Of a stretch of 64,000 nucleotides of DNA, positions 34,086-46,119 are shown one piece after another. Under the pieces are notes generated by a model. It was not told the origin of the DNA, ran no database searches, and worked only from the letters and a program-made list of their open reading frames with translations. This stretch comes from Euryodendron excelsum (Eukaryota; Streptophyta; Magnoliopsida; Ericales; Pentaphylacaceae). The stretch covers positions 32,617,501-32,681,500 of the forward strand of contig CM065397.1 in assembly GCA_033060915.1 (NCBI GenBank), given 5' to 3'. The position numbers and the translations under genes are program-made. The first letter of the stretch is position 1. Every line of letters begins with the position of its first letter.

Positions 34086-35279
34086 CTCATTGCACTGGCT
34101 AAATCTTAAGGGCTAAGCGAAGTTTGATCAATCTGATCAAAATCTGGGCGCATGTAGCATACGCTCCATTGCCGGGAATGTTCGTTTAAACTTTGCCTCG
34201 ATAATTGTACAAACCGGGAAGGATTCGGGGAAATCGGTTACATTTACGGTATTGTTCTAGTGTTTCTCATGAACTTTGAATTTTTGAAAAGCTTGAAAGG
34301 TGTTCGTAAGAGTGAGATATCGTCTCGGGAAGCATGCACGGAAACACATTTTTACAGAGCATTTGTGATACGCTCTGCGGGGTTCAAAAGTTGCCATTTG
34401 TGTGCCATATAATCGAGTCCTTCGGGAAGCAATCTCTCCTATCGGACCATACCGATGGAAAGTGCTATGGAAGTACTTTTAAAAATTTCCTAATTTACAC
34501 ATTTCTCAAGTCGTTTAATTGTGCGTTATAATTAGGGAATTGGAGAAAAAGTCAACATTGGTGGAGCGTTTGTGAGACACTCTAGGGGTTACTGAAAGTG
34601 GCAGTTTTCGAGCCATGCAATGAGAGGCTTCGGGAAGTGAACTATCCAACTGATCCATATCGATGGAAAGATCTATGGATGAGCTTTCGGGAATTCTTTG
34701 GGTTACGCATTTCTCAAGACGTTTGACGGTGTATTATAACCAGGGAATCGGGAAAAAAGACAACCCTGGCGGAGCGTCTGTGAGATGCTTCAGGGAACTT
34801 TCATTGAGGCAGAAGTGTTTAAAGTCATGAGGTTCACCTTAGGTTAAACAAGGGTGTATGATGAGACCTGTTGTTCAATACCCATGGCTGGTGTAGCTTC
34901 GGGGCGCGTTTGGGTCGACGGGGCTAAAACAGTCATTTCGATCGGAATTGGTTAAAAAAGGTCAAAATGGGTTGGAGTGCCATGTTAAGCATGTCGGACT
35001 ATTCGAGGATGGTCTTGGAAGAGGTTTCCAGTGTTTGGTGGGTTTGTACTGTGCTGGGGTGCCTGGGGCCAAAACGGTCATTTTGACTGGGGTTAACTGG
35101 AATAGGACCGGAATTGGATAGGATGGCGTGTTGAGTATGCCTAACTGTTTAGGAACACTTTGGAAAGGTAGACTTACCGTCTTGAGGGATTTTGAACTTT
35201 CTCAAAACGTGCCTAGAGACCTAAGAGGCAAGTTCGTTCATTTTTCACCGAGTTGGACTAGCAAGCGCCGGTGTTGACC

Positions 35280-35625
35280 TAGGAATTGGTTCTTGAGACT
35301 GCCCGATCTCAAAAAGCTACCTATGCGGTGTTGGTCCCTAAGACTGCTCGGTCGCAGAGAGTTACCTATGAGTTGGTGTGGTTTCTGAGATCACCTAGTC
35401 TCGGAAAGCTACCTATGTGGTTTCTGAGGGTGGTGTTGGTCCCCGAGAACGCCTAGTCTCGAAGAACTACCAAATGACGGAAATTCTACATTGGCGGGCT
35501 AGCAAGCGCTAAAAGTGAACCATCTGGAATTTGATAAGGTGTTGGTCCCCGAGATCGCCCGATATTGGGAAGCTACCTAGATGGCGTTGGCTCCCGAAAC
35601 CGCCCGATCTTGAAAAGCTGCCTAG
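35280..35625. repeat. Hairpin-bearing repeat array in element A 5' LTR
   Basis: This is the counterpart of 17650-17995, with the same 'ggtgttggtccc..gagac..ccc' units, more decayed (for example 'cgagatcgcccgatattggg'). Confidence 0.75.
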
Positions 35626-35804
35626 AATGCCTAGGGGCATGATGGTCTTTACAACTTCAATTGGGCTTTGTGAGCCAGAGAAGTGACCAACTAACTGCAT
35701 TGGAGTTTGAAAGAGCTGTCTTGGGCCCGTATGCATTGTGATGTTTGAAAACTGGATCTGGTCGGTCCGGAGATTGACGAGCAGGAAAAAATGAGGTGCT
35801 TACA

Positions 35805-36917
35805 AATAAGAATATGGGTAAGGTGACCAAAAATGTAAAGTGTACCTGATACTACAGAATTAGTGGCTGGGGTGTCTCCGGAGATAAGTGCAAATGCACG
35901 ACCTTGTCTCCTTGGTTCCTCCCTTTTACTTGTTGCAGGTTTTTGGACGGATGCCGAAGCTGAAGCACACGGGGTTGGGCCTTTTGCATTGTTTGGACAA
36001 TCTTTAAGTTGGTGCCCCATTTGACTACAACATAACATGCTCCACTCAATTGACGACATAGGCCCCGTTGCCATTTTTGGCAAGTAGAACATTGGGGAAT
36101 GTCACTAATTCCTTGACTTACTTGACTTGCTCTACTTCCTCGTGGCATAGAACTTCCACTTGTTGCTCCGGAACTCTACCTCTTGATACTTTGATCTTTT
36201 GTTTGACCACTTCCTTGCCTTTTCTTAAACTTGTCCTTGCTTTTCATCATCTTTTCATTAGCCTTATCAGCGATAATAGCTCGCTCCACCACTTCTAAGT
36301 ATGTTGGAAGCCTTAGAATATCACCTAGTTCTAAATATTCCATTTCAAATCGCTCTCAAACTTCCTTACTTTTCTAGCTTTAGATACCACATGTGGGGCG
36401 AACCTTGACAATTCAAGAAATTTTGCTTCGTATTCAACTACAGTCATGTTCCTTTGGTTCATAGTTAGGAAGTCAGTAGTCTTCCTATCCTTCACTGCAT
36501 CAGGAAAGTACTTTTCATTAAAGTTCATAAGAAATTACTCCCAAGTCCATCGAGGTTGCTTTCCTTCTTCCGATAGCCACCATATTTGTGTCGCGCCTTG
36601 GAACGTAAAAGTAGCAAAAGTAACCCTTTGTCTGTTAGTACAGGGCAAAAGTTTGAAGATCTTTTTCATCTCAACTATCCATGCTTTAGCTACCACAGGA
36701 TCTAGAGTACCTTCAAAAGGAACAGGTTTTAACTGTTAAAACTGTTTAATAGTTATTGGTGCCTCTCTTTCATATTGTTGCACGAGTGTTCAGGAGGGTT
36801 GTTGACATGGTTGTTGTTGTTTTATTAGACGTCATGAACTACTTGTATGAATCCTTCAAGAACTCTTTCAATCCGCTCAATATGATCATTAGATGGTCCT
36901 GTTTTTTATTTTGCCAT
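35805..36917 (-). pseudogene. Chromovirus gag and start of protease
   Basis: The minus-strand ATG at 36917 opens a broken gag. Further on come 'PVPFEGTLDPVVAKAW', 'FQGATQIWWL', 'FNEKYFPDAVKDRK' and 'MTVVEYEAKFLELSRFAP' (36331-36700), the gag core of chromoviruses. A decayed zinc knuckle (C...GH...C around 36000-36040) and 'RRQGRAFALISGDTPAT' lead into the protease, which element A interrupts at 35804. Frameshifts and stops (for example after W-T-W-E) are present. Confidence 0.85.
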
Positions 36918-37136
36918 CTTTAAGCTATATGTATACAAGCAAACTATTATAGCAATAGGCAATATTTTTATATTCATATTTCACCTAGCATGGAGTATTT
37001 TTCACTCAAGTACACAAAACATTACAAAATGCACATCAATTCACATATAGGTTACACCTTAATATATATCAAGTTATGCAATTTATAACAAGAATTCTAC
37101 CTAGACAATGCTAGCAACTAAGGTGTCAACCTGTTA
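36918..37136 (-). other. Chromovirus 5' leader
   Basis: AT-rich leader between PBS and gag start; no feature beyond that. Confidence 0.6.
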
Positions 37137-37147
37137 CTCTGATACCA
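37137..37147 (-). promoter_or_regulatory. Primer binding site of the chromovirus (iMet type)
   Basis: The minus strand reads TGGTATCAGAG, the standard complement of the initiator-methionine tRNA 3' end, 3 nt from the 5' LTR. Confidence 0.85.
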
Positions 37148-37150
37148 CTT

Positions 37151-39624
37151 TGTCAAGGCCCAAAACTAGCCCTCTGCAGATTAGAGACCATAACTGGCCA
37201 GTAGCTTAGCTACCGAAGTCCAAACTAATCAAAAGATTGATCACCTGTGTATAAAATATAATCACAAAAGCATATTATAAATTATCTATGCATACATCCA
37301 CTTATTAGAGCAAATGCCTATGTCATCATCGACTCATGCCACATAATATAAAGTCATTAGAACCACTAGGCCCATGCCAAGGCCTTACACCCATATGTAC
37401 GTAACAAAGTTTCTCAAAATTCTATTACAAGTTTTACATAGTCCAAAAAGGTAAAAACATGCAATGTCAACAAAACAGGGCATAATTCTCTACCTTTCTT
37501 TTAAAGCATGATCATCAAAACAAGCCCTTGAGCATGGGCTCTCACCTTTGATTCCCTAAAAATATTGAGTAAAAGCATGAACCAAAAGCCTAGTGAATAA
37601 TAAAACAATTGAAGCATAAAAATACCATGGACTTGTTGTAAAAACATCATAAGCATTTGTAATAAGAGAGCTTTAGAAAATATCATATGATAAACAAGAA
37701 TTTCATATAAGTGTTCCATTCATAAGATGCTTGAATAGTTTTATAATGGCAAAAGCATCTAAGTATCAAATCATAAGCATAAAGTTTAATGAGCTCATGC
37801 CCTCGACTAGACAGAAGGCCTGTAACTGAACCCATCCACTTTTGGCGCGTAACTAGACAACATAAATTCATGGAGGACGTCTCCCCAATCATATTATATC
37901 ATGCTTCCGGCTTATTTTAAGTCCCCCGGTGTAGCACCTCCAAGAATGGCATATACTAGCTTCAAATACATATTCCCATTCACCTTCATATAATTCAGTC
38001 CATAGGTTTGCATAATATGATAGGTACAAGACTTAGCATCAAAACATGGTATCATAGTTGAAAGGTACCATAAAGAAAGGTTTTGTATTGAAAGCATATC
38101 AATTGTGCAAGTTTATAGTCAAGAAAGCATTTGTGTAGAAAATGCAATAAGGTTATTCCAATCACTCCATTACTCACCTCAAGTTCCTTAGTGCTTTGAA
38201 TTACTCCTAATGATAATCCTACATAATCAAGACATATGATGTTCAAAGAACAACCCTTAGCTCCCTTTAACATGACCTAAAATAGTGCAAAGTTAATTTA
38301 TAATGAAGAACTTTGGATGTTATGACTAAAGTGTGGGCTCCTAGGTCAAGAGTCAACACTTGAGAAAAATGTATCAACCCCTGGACAAAAGGGTCAACCC
38401 CTGAAATCATGGTGTCAACTCTTTTTCATAGAATGCAAGTCTGCACTCATGAATGCTAAGCTGTCGACCCCTAAAATACAAGAGTCGACCCTTTTTCAAA
38501 GAGAGTAATACTAGTACTCATGAAGGTTGATGGTGTCGATCACTAGAATGCAGGAGTTGACCCATTTTCACAGAGAGTTCAGATTCAAGTTTTGGATTTA
38601 GAGGAGTCGACTCCTAAAACACAAGGGTCAACCCCTACAACAGTGAGTAATTCGGAACAAAAACAGAGTGTCATCTTCAAACAACCATAACTCATTCATT
38701 TTAACTCTGATTTTGATCCATAAACTATCAATAAAAAGCTATAAAGGCCTACTTTACAATGACTTAGGTTCAAAACAAAGTTCCAAGGATTTGGAGACTT
38801 ATTGATAGAAAGGTATGGAAGGGTCACACAAGAGTATACAACCCAGCTTATTATCAACATGCAAAGTGTTTCTAAGGAGCCTATCATTAAAAATACTTAA
38901 TCAAAAGGGTTTTAAGGGTCTCAAACTGACATTGAATCGCAAGGGTTTAAGGATCTCAAACCATTCTCAAGACGATCAAGTAAAAGATTGGTTCCACATG
39001 TCAAGGTTTGGGTCTAGAGATCAAATGCCTAATTCTTGGTACATGCAAGGGTTTTAGTGAGTGTATAAGACAATAACTATATGAATGCAAGCATAGAAAT
39101 TGGATCCTTGCCTTATTCAAAGCTTTGAATGAATTTTTTCCAATTTCCTTAACTGTCCTTCACTTTCTCTTCTCTTGTCCCTCTTGCCAAACACAACTTT
39201 TGTCTACAACCTCCACTCGCTCTCTCTCTACAATGCAAGACATGCCCATGCAAAACAATGTATACAACAGTGTAAGTCTATCATCTGCCTGATACTACAT
39301 TTATCTTTACATGCAATGGAAGATCTAGGAGATAATGGGACACTTGTCCCTCTTTCAGACAAAGGGTTTGTGAGGTGGTAATCTCAAATGCAACCTCTCA
39401 TGCTACTAGAGTGAGTCAGCATTCCACTGAGTAAGTAAAGTTAAGACTAACTAATTAAGGTCAAAGCTAATTAATCTCCCTTATTAGTTAACTACACTTA
39501 ACCAGAATTTATGCACAATTAACACACATATCGCATGATAAAAACACATATAATGGAATACATATATATATATATATAATAAGATAAAATAGATAATAAT
39601 AAAAAGAATATCAAGGGTGTTACA
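37151..39624 (-). mobile_element. 5' LTR of the chromovirus, 2.47 kb
   Basis: It starts TGTCAAGGCCCAAAAC and ends GGGTGTTACA. It matches 7118-9919 throughout except for the solo LTR there. The right flank AATCC is the target duplication. Confidence 0.92.
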
Positions 39625-41249
39625 AATCCTTCCTGTTAGGTGGGGTCAAAGAATCCTTAATCATTGGGAATCCATTCTCATGTAAAAGGAGCATGGACAT
39701 GGACCCTCCACGAGTACTTAATGGTGGTAGCTAGTAATCCATCTTCCCATTTTGCAAAGAGAGAGGAAAGAAGGAAAAAGAAAAGAAAATCTTAATACAT
39801 GAGTAGTGATAAATAAAATTATTTGTTATAGAAAATGAGGGCATAATAAGTAATTATAAATTCAAGTGTATAAATACAAAAAAAAAAAAGTCTACAAAAT
39901 GATGTAGTTAAGTTGTGCTAAACTCACTTCAAAACAAAAAACTTACTAAGATGCTCTTTAATGTCACATTATTCTCTACAAATATTCCAAAAACACATCA
40001 TTTCCTCCCTCCCACTTATCAAAACAAAAGTAACCAAAATGGAATTAAAGGGATTTATGAAACTATTACAAATCCTTCTGTTCATATAAACTTAGAAAAC
40101 GGACATTACGAAGCAAGAAAAGACTTAAAAGTTCAAATAAAACCAAGTTAGCCCCTTGGACTTGCCTTTTCATAGAAGTTATTTATATATGTATGCATAT
40201 TGCATACAAATAATGAGTATTTACCAATTAAAATAGTTCTGCACTGCGCACTATTATTCTTGTCCCTAACCACATATTTTCAGTATTATCATTGGATTTT
40301 TATAGTATGTATGAAATTTTTTTTAGTTTTTATAATCAAAAGGGGGGGAAATGTTATTTTTTTTAAAAAAAATTGTATAAAAAATTTTACAAAAATAATA
40401 TGATAATAATATTTTTATAATTAAAAATATTTTGTTTTAAAATTTTGCTAACCATTCATCGTGATTGATTATCACTGATTTGAAGTAAAAGTCTTCATCC
40501 AATTACATCATTATTTACTGTCTATAAATTTTATATTATTACCCAATCAAAATCTCATGTTCAGGTCAAATGTGTTTTCCACTTGGATAACCCGTGCCAT
40601 ACACGGTACAGCACAAGGCCAGGCTTTTCACTGTTAGTGTCATACTTTCCAATTGCAATTCATGAGGTCATTCCCGTCCAACCAATCCAAATGTACATCA
40701 AAGAAATGATAGTAATCAAATCTTGTCATCTAATAACCTTTTGATTTGATGCTCCGTAACACAATAATGCCTAATCAAATCTTGTTATTATAATATAATT
40801 TTTTATTTATTCATATAGGACTCTATGCATTAAGTGATAACTAATTTATAGTGAAGGTTCGAAGGTAAATTATTTATTAGTTTATAAGTTATATTTATGA
40901 CTTTTTTAAATTGTGTTTAAATGAGTAATTTAAAAAATTTATTTATATCTAATTATATTTTTTATTAAAAATTATTTTTAAAAAGAACTTATAACTGTAA
41001 TGCCAAACAATCCCTTAATGCTAATAATCTTCTTGCTAAGAAAGACCCTGTTTGATTTAGGTTATTTGATGTTGAATGGACATGAGCAATTATGGCTTTG
41101 GGAAAATGAAAAAGGGCAAAGGAATATGGAAGGAATGGGTGGAGATGCTTTAATGCTCTTCTGGATTTAACATCTGTCCAATTCTCTCTACTTTGTCTCA
41201 CTACTTCCTTTTTATTTCTTTTTCTCTCTCTCTCTCTCGTGGTTTTTTT
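39625..41249. other. AT-rich host DNA upstream of the phosphatase gene
   Basis: No open frame with a recognisable domain. Poly(A/T) stretches occur around 39880 and 40320-40440. The distal promoter of the phosphatase probably lies at the right part; no specific element could be fixed. Confidence 0.55.
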
Positions 41250-41642
41250 TTGGTTTGTTTTTTGTTTTAATTTTTATATCTTTCTTCTCCACTCCTATCT
41301 TGCTCTTTCAAGAATGGAAGAAAAGTATTCTTGTAGTGATCATATTTGCGCTGTTATTTTTCACATTGGTAAGCAACCAAATCTTGTTTCTTGATTCTTT
41401 GATGCTTTCCAATGTTTTCATGCGTTTCATCAGATTTGCTTGAAGTATTACTATGTGAGAGAGATAGAGAGAGAGAGGGTAGGGGTGTGCAGAAGACTAC
41501 TGTTTGTGAAGATTAAGTACCAACTCTTAACCTTCTTCCAGTTCATAATTTATGTTTTTGGGTATACTGGATGTGTTAATTACTTGAGAGAGAGAGAGAG
41601 AGAGAGGGAAAGGGTGAGAGGGACCCAAATTCAAGAGGTTGA

Positions 41643-41760
41643 TATGGGTTGCTTCAGATCCAGGGAACTCAAGAATTATGTGAAAAAGGGTACCATCTTT
41701 TCAGGGTTTCCCTGTGATTCTTGGGACTTCGTCTTGCCTTTCCTAGGTTCTTTCTCATGA
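41643..41760 (+). other. Candidate upstream ORF, 38 codons, in the phosphatase leader
   Basis: The ATG at 41643 begins M-G-C-F-R-S and runs to a TGA at 41758-41760. It lies between GA-repeat tracts (41586-41608) typical of plant 5' leaders. Whether it is in the mature mRNA depends on the unmapped start site and possible leader intron: a CT-rich stretch ending 'ctgtag' at 41887 looks like a splice acceptor. Confidence 0.3.
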
Positions 41761-41890
41761 CCCCCTTTTTCTCTCTATCTCCCTCTCTCTTTCTTGTGTT
41801 TAGATATAAAGGTTCGAATTTGATTTATTTTCAGCTCGTTTGTGTGCATTTATGGATTTCTTCTGTTGTTTCTCTCTCTCACTGTAGTTG

Positions 41891-41965
41891 ATGGAGCTAG
41901 ATAAAGAGAAGTCCAAAGAAGAAGTTCAAAGTCCAGACAAATCTGACCAATCCATAAAGGATTAG
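41891..41965 (+). other. Candidate upstream ORF, 24 codons, in the phosphatase leader
   Basis: It starts with ATG at 41891 and ends with TAG at 41963-41965, 284 bp before the main start. The peptide is highly charged (K, E, D rich). It follows directly after a candidate splice acceptor, so it would sit at the start of the main leader exon. A translational brake on the phosphatase is possible but only inferred. Confidence 0.35.
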
Positions 41966-42249
41966 ATTTTCCATAAATGGAAGTTGGGATTCGTTTTTGT
42001 TCACCAGATCTGACTACTCATGTCCATGTCAAAGCCCCTTAGCTCCCATTCGTAAATATGCTTTCTTGTTTTAGTCATATTCAGTTTCTTAGGCATGGAA
42101 ATGGTCTCTTGATACCCATCATTCGTATTCCCAAATTATTCTTGGTGATAGAAGGTGATGAATTAGTTCAATAATGACAGGTTGTGTGATTTTAGAGGGG
42201 CTGGAGAGTAACTTTTGCTACTACCCTGATAGTGATTTTGATAGAGGTG

Positions 42250-45194
42250 ATGTATCGGGCCATGGCGGTGCCATTTAGATTTGGTAATTTGATTTGTGAT
42301 AACCCAACCATAGCAACCCCTATGGATATCACTAAGCTAACGTTGATGGGGGACACAGCGAGCTTGCTTTCGGATTCTGCAACGAAGAGTTCTGCTGATG
42401 AGTATGTTTCTGGTGGAGATGAAGATTGCAATTGCGGCTATTCAGAGGGTGAAGTTAGTGATTTAGCGGTGTCAGTGCCTGAAGAAAGTAGGACTGGAGG
42501 GGCTGCTTTGTTGGATATGACATCTGAAAATGAAAGCAACTGGGTTGCTGGTGATTCTATAATGCGGGAAAGTGAGGAAGATGATTCATTATCTTTGGAG
42601 GGTGATCATATTCTTGATAGCTCTTGTTCTCTTTCCGTGGTGAGTGATACAAGTAGCTTATGTGGTGACGATTTATTTGCTTTTGAGGCAATGTCTGAGA
42701 TTGGAACACTGAGTTCCATCAATGTTGAGAAGAGCATTAGCAATGCTGAAATTATTGCAAAGCCCACAGATTTGGGAGAGTCAAATACTGATGGGGAGAT
42801 TGTGAGTGACCCCCTTGATGTGGCAATGCACCTTGGTGAAGAGATGGGAGATGGGTCTAAATCAAAGTCATCAGCAATTGTTCTTCAGTTGCCTTTGGAA
42901 AAAGGGTTGACTGGGACAGTCGGTAGGAGATTTTTTGAGGTGGATTATGTGCCTCTTTGGGGTTTTACGTCCATGTGTGGAAGGAGACCAGAGATGGAAG
43001 ATGCCCTTGCCATTGTGCCTCGGCTTTTGAAAATTCCAATTCAAATGCTAATTGGGGATCGGTTAGTTGATGGCATGAACAGGTGTTTAAGTCATTTGTC
43101 GGCTCATTTCTTTGGAGTTTATGATGGCCATGGAGGTTCTCAGGTAATCTTTTCTTCTCTCTCTCTCTCTGTGGGGCATGTTTATAAATTTTACTCGACC
43201 AATTATTCATCTAATTTGTTTAATTTTTTGTGTGTATAAATTCAATTCGTGGGTTTGATTTTCTTCCTTCAGGTTGCATACTATTGTCGTGATCATCTTC
43301 ATTGTGCCTTGGCTGAGGAATTAGAAATTGTCATGGCCGGCTTGAGTGACGGAAATATGAAGGATAATTGCCAAGAGCAGTGGAGAAAAGCATTCACCAA
43401 CTGTTTTCTTAAGGTTGATGCTGAGATTGGAGGAAAAAGTAGTCTTGAACCTGTTGCTCCTGAAACTGTTGGTTCAACAGCTGTTGTTGCTATCATTTGT
43501 TCATCTCATATTATAGTGGCAAATTGTGGTGATTCAAGAGCAGTCCTATGTCGTGGAAAAGAACCTATGGCATTGTCGGTTGATCATAAAGTATGACCTG
43601 TCCTTGACTCTCATGTCTTATCATTGTTGAATCATAGACTGATCTTTCATTTTCTTCATTGGTCTTGTTGCTTTAAGCCAAATCGTGAAGATGAATATGC
43701 AAGGATTGAAGCAGCTGGAGGCAAGGTAATACAGTGGAATGGACACCGAGTTTTTGGAGTTCTTGCTATGTCAAGGTCTATTGGTATGTGGTTCTTTAAT
43801 ATCATTTGATTATTTCGATCTTCATTCTTGTCATCCACTGGTCTGCAATATGGTATTAGTTTGTGTTTTATGGTATTTTCCCTGAATCATACCTCCAGCA
43901 GGTATTTGTTTTTGTCATGACAATGTTGATGAGCATACATTGATCACAGAAATTTTCGGGACAGAAAATGTTTATCAAACCTATCATCTCCTTGCTAATG
44001 TATTCCATAACTTACCAAATTTCGAGTTGTTGCAACTTCTATGGCATTTCTTTTTCCCTAATGGAAATCAATCCACTTGTGCACTTGTGTGTGGAAGACC
44101 AAACTGGAGTTCTTGATGTAAGAATTGTTGGAAATCATCAGCGGTCAAGTTATTTTTCCAACATCACTCTAGTAGTTCAAATCAATTTCTTAATTGAGGG
44201 ACTATGCCAGCTACTAGGACTGTCCTCATATGTGTACAAGAGAAGCAAAATGCTCAATGACCACTAGGGAAAGAGATTACCAATAGTGCAATTAGAACTG
44301 TTATTTGCAACCTGACAAACTATTGCTAAGTTATTGTGAACTAAAATCCCTTCAATATCTTCTTGCGAAAGTCCTGATTTATGCATGACATGCATTCCAA
44401 CACATGAGATCTCATGGCTTAAGAGCGGTCCTGAGCTTTTGAGTTCTTTGAGATTCATCTCAAGTACTAGTTCCACAGTCATTCAGAATTTTTATTGAAT
44501 TGGATGCAAGCAAGACACTTGGAGGTAGTTTTGAGGAAGTTGGAAGGGATGGATCAAATGTTTGTAGTTGAAGTAACAGGGGTTGGTTGAATCATTTGAT
44601 TCCAAAAGTAACTTTTGAGTTACAAACTACAGGTTCTGACTTCCCTTGTACGGGAAGAAGATTAAAACATTTTTTTACTGATCTAGTCTGGGGAACTCAC
44701 ACTAAGGCAATATAAGAAACTTGTATTTTATCCTTCCATCTAGAAGCTTGTGTGGACAGTATAACCTCCCTTTTGTGACATGAAAATGCCGATCTATGAA
44801 AGAGTCTGGTAGGTGATTAGAAGTGTCTACATCATTTGACATTACACAGCATGATATTCTGCCTGTTAAGGGCTCGAAAATTTTGGAACAGTGACAGTTT
44901 TAAGCATCTTTGTCAGAGTTTGAAGTCGTTGACTAAACCATTGATTTGTCTTGTAAACGATCCAGTATGATTCTGCTGTGCTTTTTGGTAGTATTTAAGC
45001 AATTGTATATATATATACTTTTTTCTTTCTACATTTTCAAAATGAGGGCATTTCAGGATTTACATAAATGACTTTTTCTAATGAGGTTTATTTATATTGA
45101 AGATGTATCTATATTATGCTTCCAACTTGCATGTTCAAATGCGCTTGGCAAGTTATCAGAGTTTTGATGTTAAATTGAGAAAACCATTTTATTT

Positions 45195-45237
<43 letters not shown>

Positions 45238-46119
45238 CTGTGCGCTTAAAAAAATGTTTTTGTATGATTTTGCTGTGTTTTCAATGTATTCAAATGGTTG
45301 AAATATTATTCAAATGTTTTAGATCTCAACAAATGACATTGAAGATGTCTCCGTATTGAGGTTTCAATTTGCTTGTTGAAATGCTTAGTGAAACACACTA
45401 ATGAAAAAAAAATTTTGCTTAGAGAAACACAAGGCCTGTCAAAATCTGAACTCCAATTTTTTATATGTGCAAAAGATGAAGATATGCTTCAACTAATCTC
45501 AGTTCAATAATCTAACCACGTAAACAATTATATGCTTATCACTTTAAACAAATGAACAATTTGTTGCTTCATCCGTGATGCCCTGCTACCGTCTTGCTTC
45601 TTGGCGCAGATTCTGCATCTAGGGATTCTTTCTTTGTCATAGTCAGCAGGTTCCCACAAAACATATGGCATTTTGACAATTTCAATACACTGGTGAATGT
45701 AATGCTATTTGTTTGTGCATCTCTTTCCTGGTTTTTGTATGAAAAAGATATTTGTGCCGAAAACCCTAGTCCTTGGCGGTGCAGGTGATAGATATTTGAA
45801 ACCATGGATTATCCCAGATCCAGAAGTGATGTTTATTCCCCGAAGCAAAGAAGACGAATGCCTCATTCTGGCTAGTGATGGTTTATGGGATGTCATGACA
45901 AATGAAGAAATCTGTGACATGGCTAGAAGACGAATACTTCTCTGGCATAAAAAGAATGGCGTTACACTACCCTCCGTAAGGGGTGAGGGAATTGATCCTG
46001 CAGCTCAAGCAGCGGCAGAGTGCCTCTCCAACCGCGCCCTCCAAAAGGGTAGCAAGGACAACATCACTGTTATTGTGGTGGACTTGAAAGCCCAAAGAAA
46101 GTTTAAGAGCAAAACCTAA
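42250..46119 (+). CDS. HAB1: Clade A protein phosphatase 2C, HAB1/HAB2-like, four exons
   Basis: Exons 42250-43143, 43273-43590, 43678-43783 and 45785-46119 join in phase (1653 nt, 550 residues); all introns are GT-AG. It is a Mg/Mn-dependent Ser/Thr phosphatase that holds SnRK2 kinases off and is inhibited by ABA-bound PYR/PYL/RCAR receptors, acting in nucleus and cytosol. The N-terminus (1-220) is acidic and Ser-rich with the HAB-type 'CDNPTIAT' motif. Catalytic marks: M249-E-D251, D292-G-H-G-G296, G365-S-T, G384-D-S, V429-F-G-V, D471-G-L-W-D475 and D531-N. W424 in '[11 protein letters not shown]' is the receptor-lock tryptophan known from HAB1 (W385). The start is the first ATG in the conserved frame; upstream codons stay open to 42232 but lack an ATG. 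The gene appears intact. Confidence 0.93.
43784..45784 (+). other. Intron 3 of the phosphatase gene, 2.0 kb
   Basis: The donor is gtatgtgg after the Ser-Ile-G codon, the acceptor ggcggtgcag. It is far longer than introns 1 (129 bp) and 2 (87 bp) and holds a CT microsatellite at 45196-45233. If retained, the frame meets a stop at 43807-43809, giving a protein that lacks the last third. No transposon termini were found inside, although 44000-45000 looks like unique sequence. Confidence 0.85.

Larger units (their letters stand above)
13274..35804 (-). mobile_element. Element A: giant Tat/Ogre-like LTR retrotransposon, 22.5 kb
   Basis: LTRs at 13274-18177 and 30602-35804 share ends (TGTCGCGCCCCG / TATCGCATCCCG on the left, GTGCTTACA on the right) and internal order. 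The minus-strand body is PBS for tRNA-Arg (30582-30599), gag remnants, protease, G-patch-like segment, RT, RNase H, second RNase H, integrase, then an opposite-strand DUF7745-like gene, repeat array, PPT and 3' LTR. Flanks are AACAA (13269-13273) and AATAA (35805-35809), a 4-of-5 duplication. The second RNase H and PBS place it in the Tat lineage. LTR copies differ by about one base in ten over the first 250 by eye, so it is old and it is defective. Confidence 0.93.
30602..35804 (-). mobile_element. 5' LTR of element A, 5.2 kb
   Basis: The LTR is 5203 bp. The left end reads TATCGCATCCCG against TGTCGCGCCCCG in the partner, so the terminal TG has decayed. It has two segments (about 32790-32960 and 33480-33650) that the left LTR lacks. 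It carries a TATA box at 34002-34011. That position predicts a U3 of about 1.8 kb and an R-U5 of about 3.4 kb. Confidence 0.92.
7118..39624 (-). mobile_element. Ty3/gypsy chromovirus (Tekay/Del-like), split by element A
   Basis: LTRs at 7118-9919 and 37151-39624 share both termini (TGTCA...GTTACA) and most internal blocks. The 5-bp flanks are identical: AATCC at 7113-7117 and 39625-39629. Minus-strand order is 5' LTR, iMet-type PBS (37137-37147), gag (from 36917), zinc-knuckle relic, protease, [element A], protease rest, RT, RNase H, integrase, C-terminal chromodomain-like tail, PPT, 3' LTR. With element A and the solo LTR removed, it would be about 9.7 kb. It is non-functional: many stops and frameshifts in every domain. 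Confidence 0.92.

Noticed and set aside
39625..41249. Search for tRNA, snRNA or other RNA genes in the host region
   Set aside because: No cloverleaf, intact B box or snRNA promoter elements were seen by eye.
42192..42431. Minus-strand and alternate-frame open frames across the phosphatase exons
   Set aside because: Shadows of the PP2C coding sequence, which has full family motifs in the plus frame.
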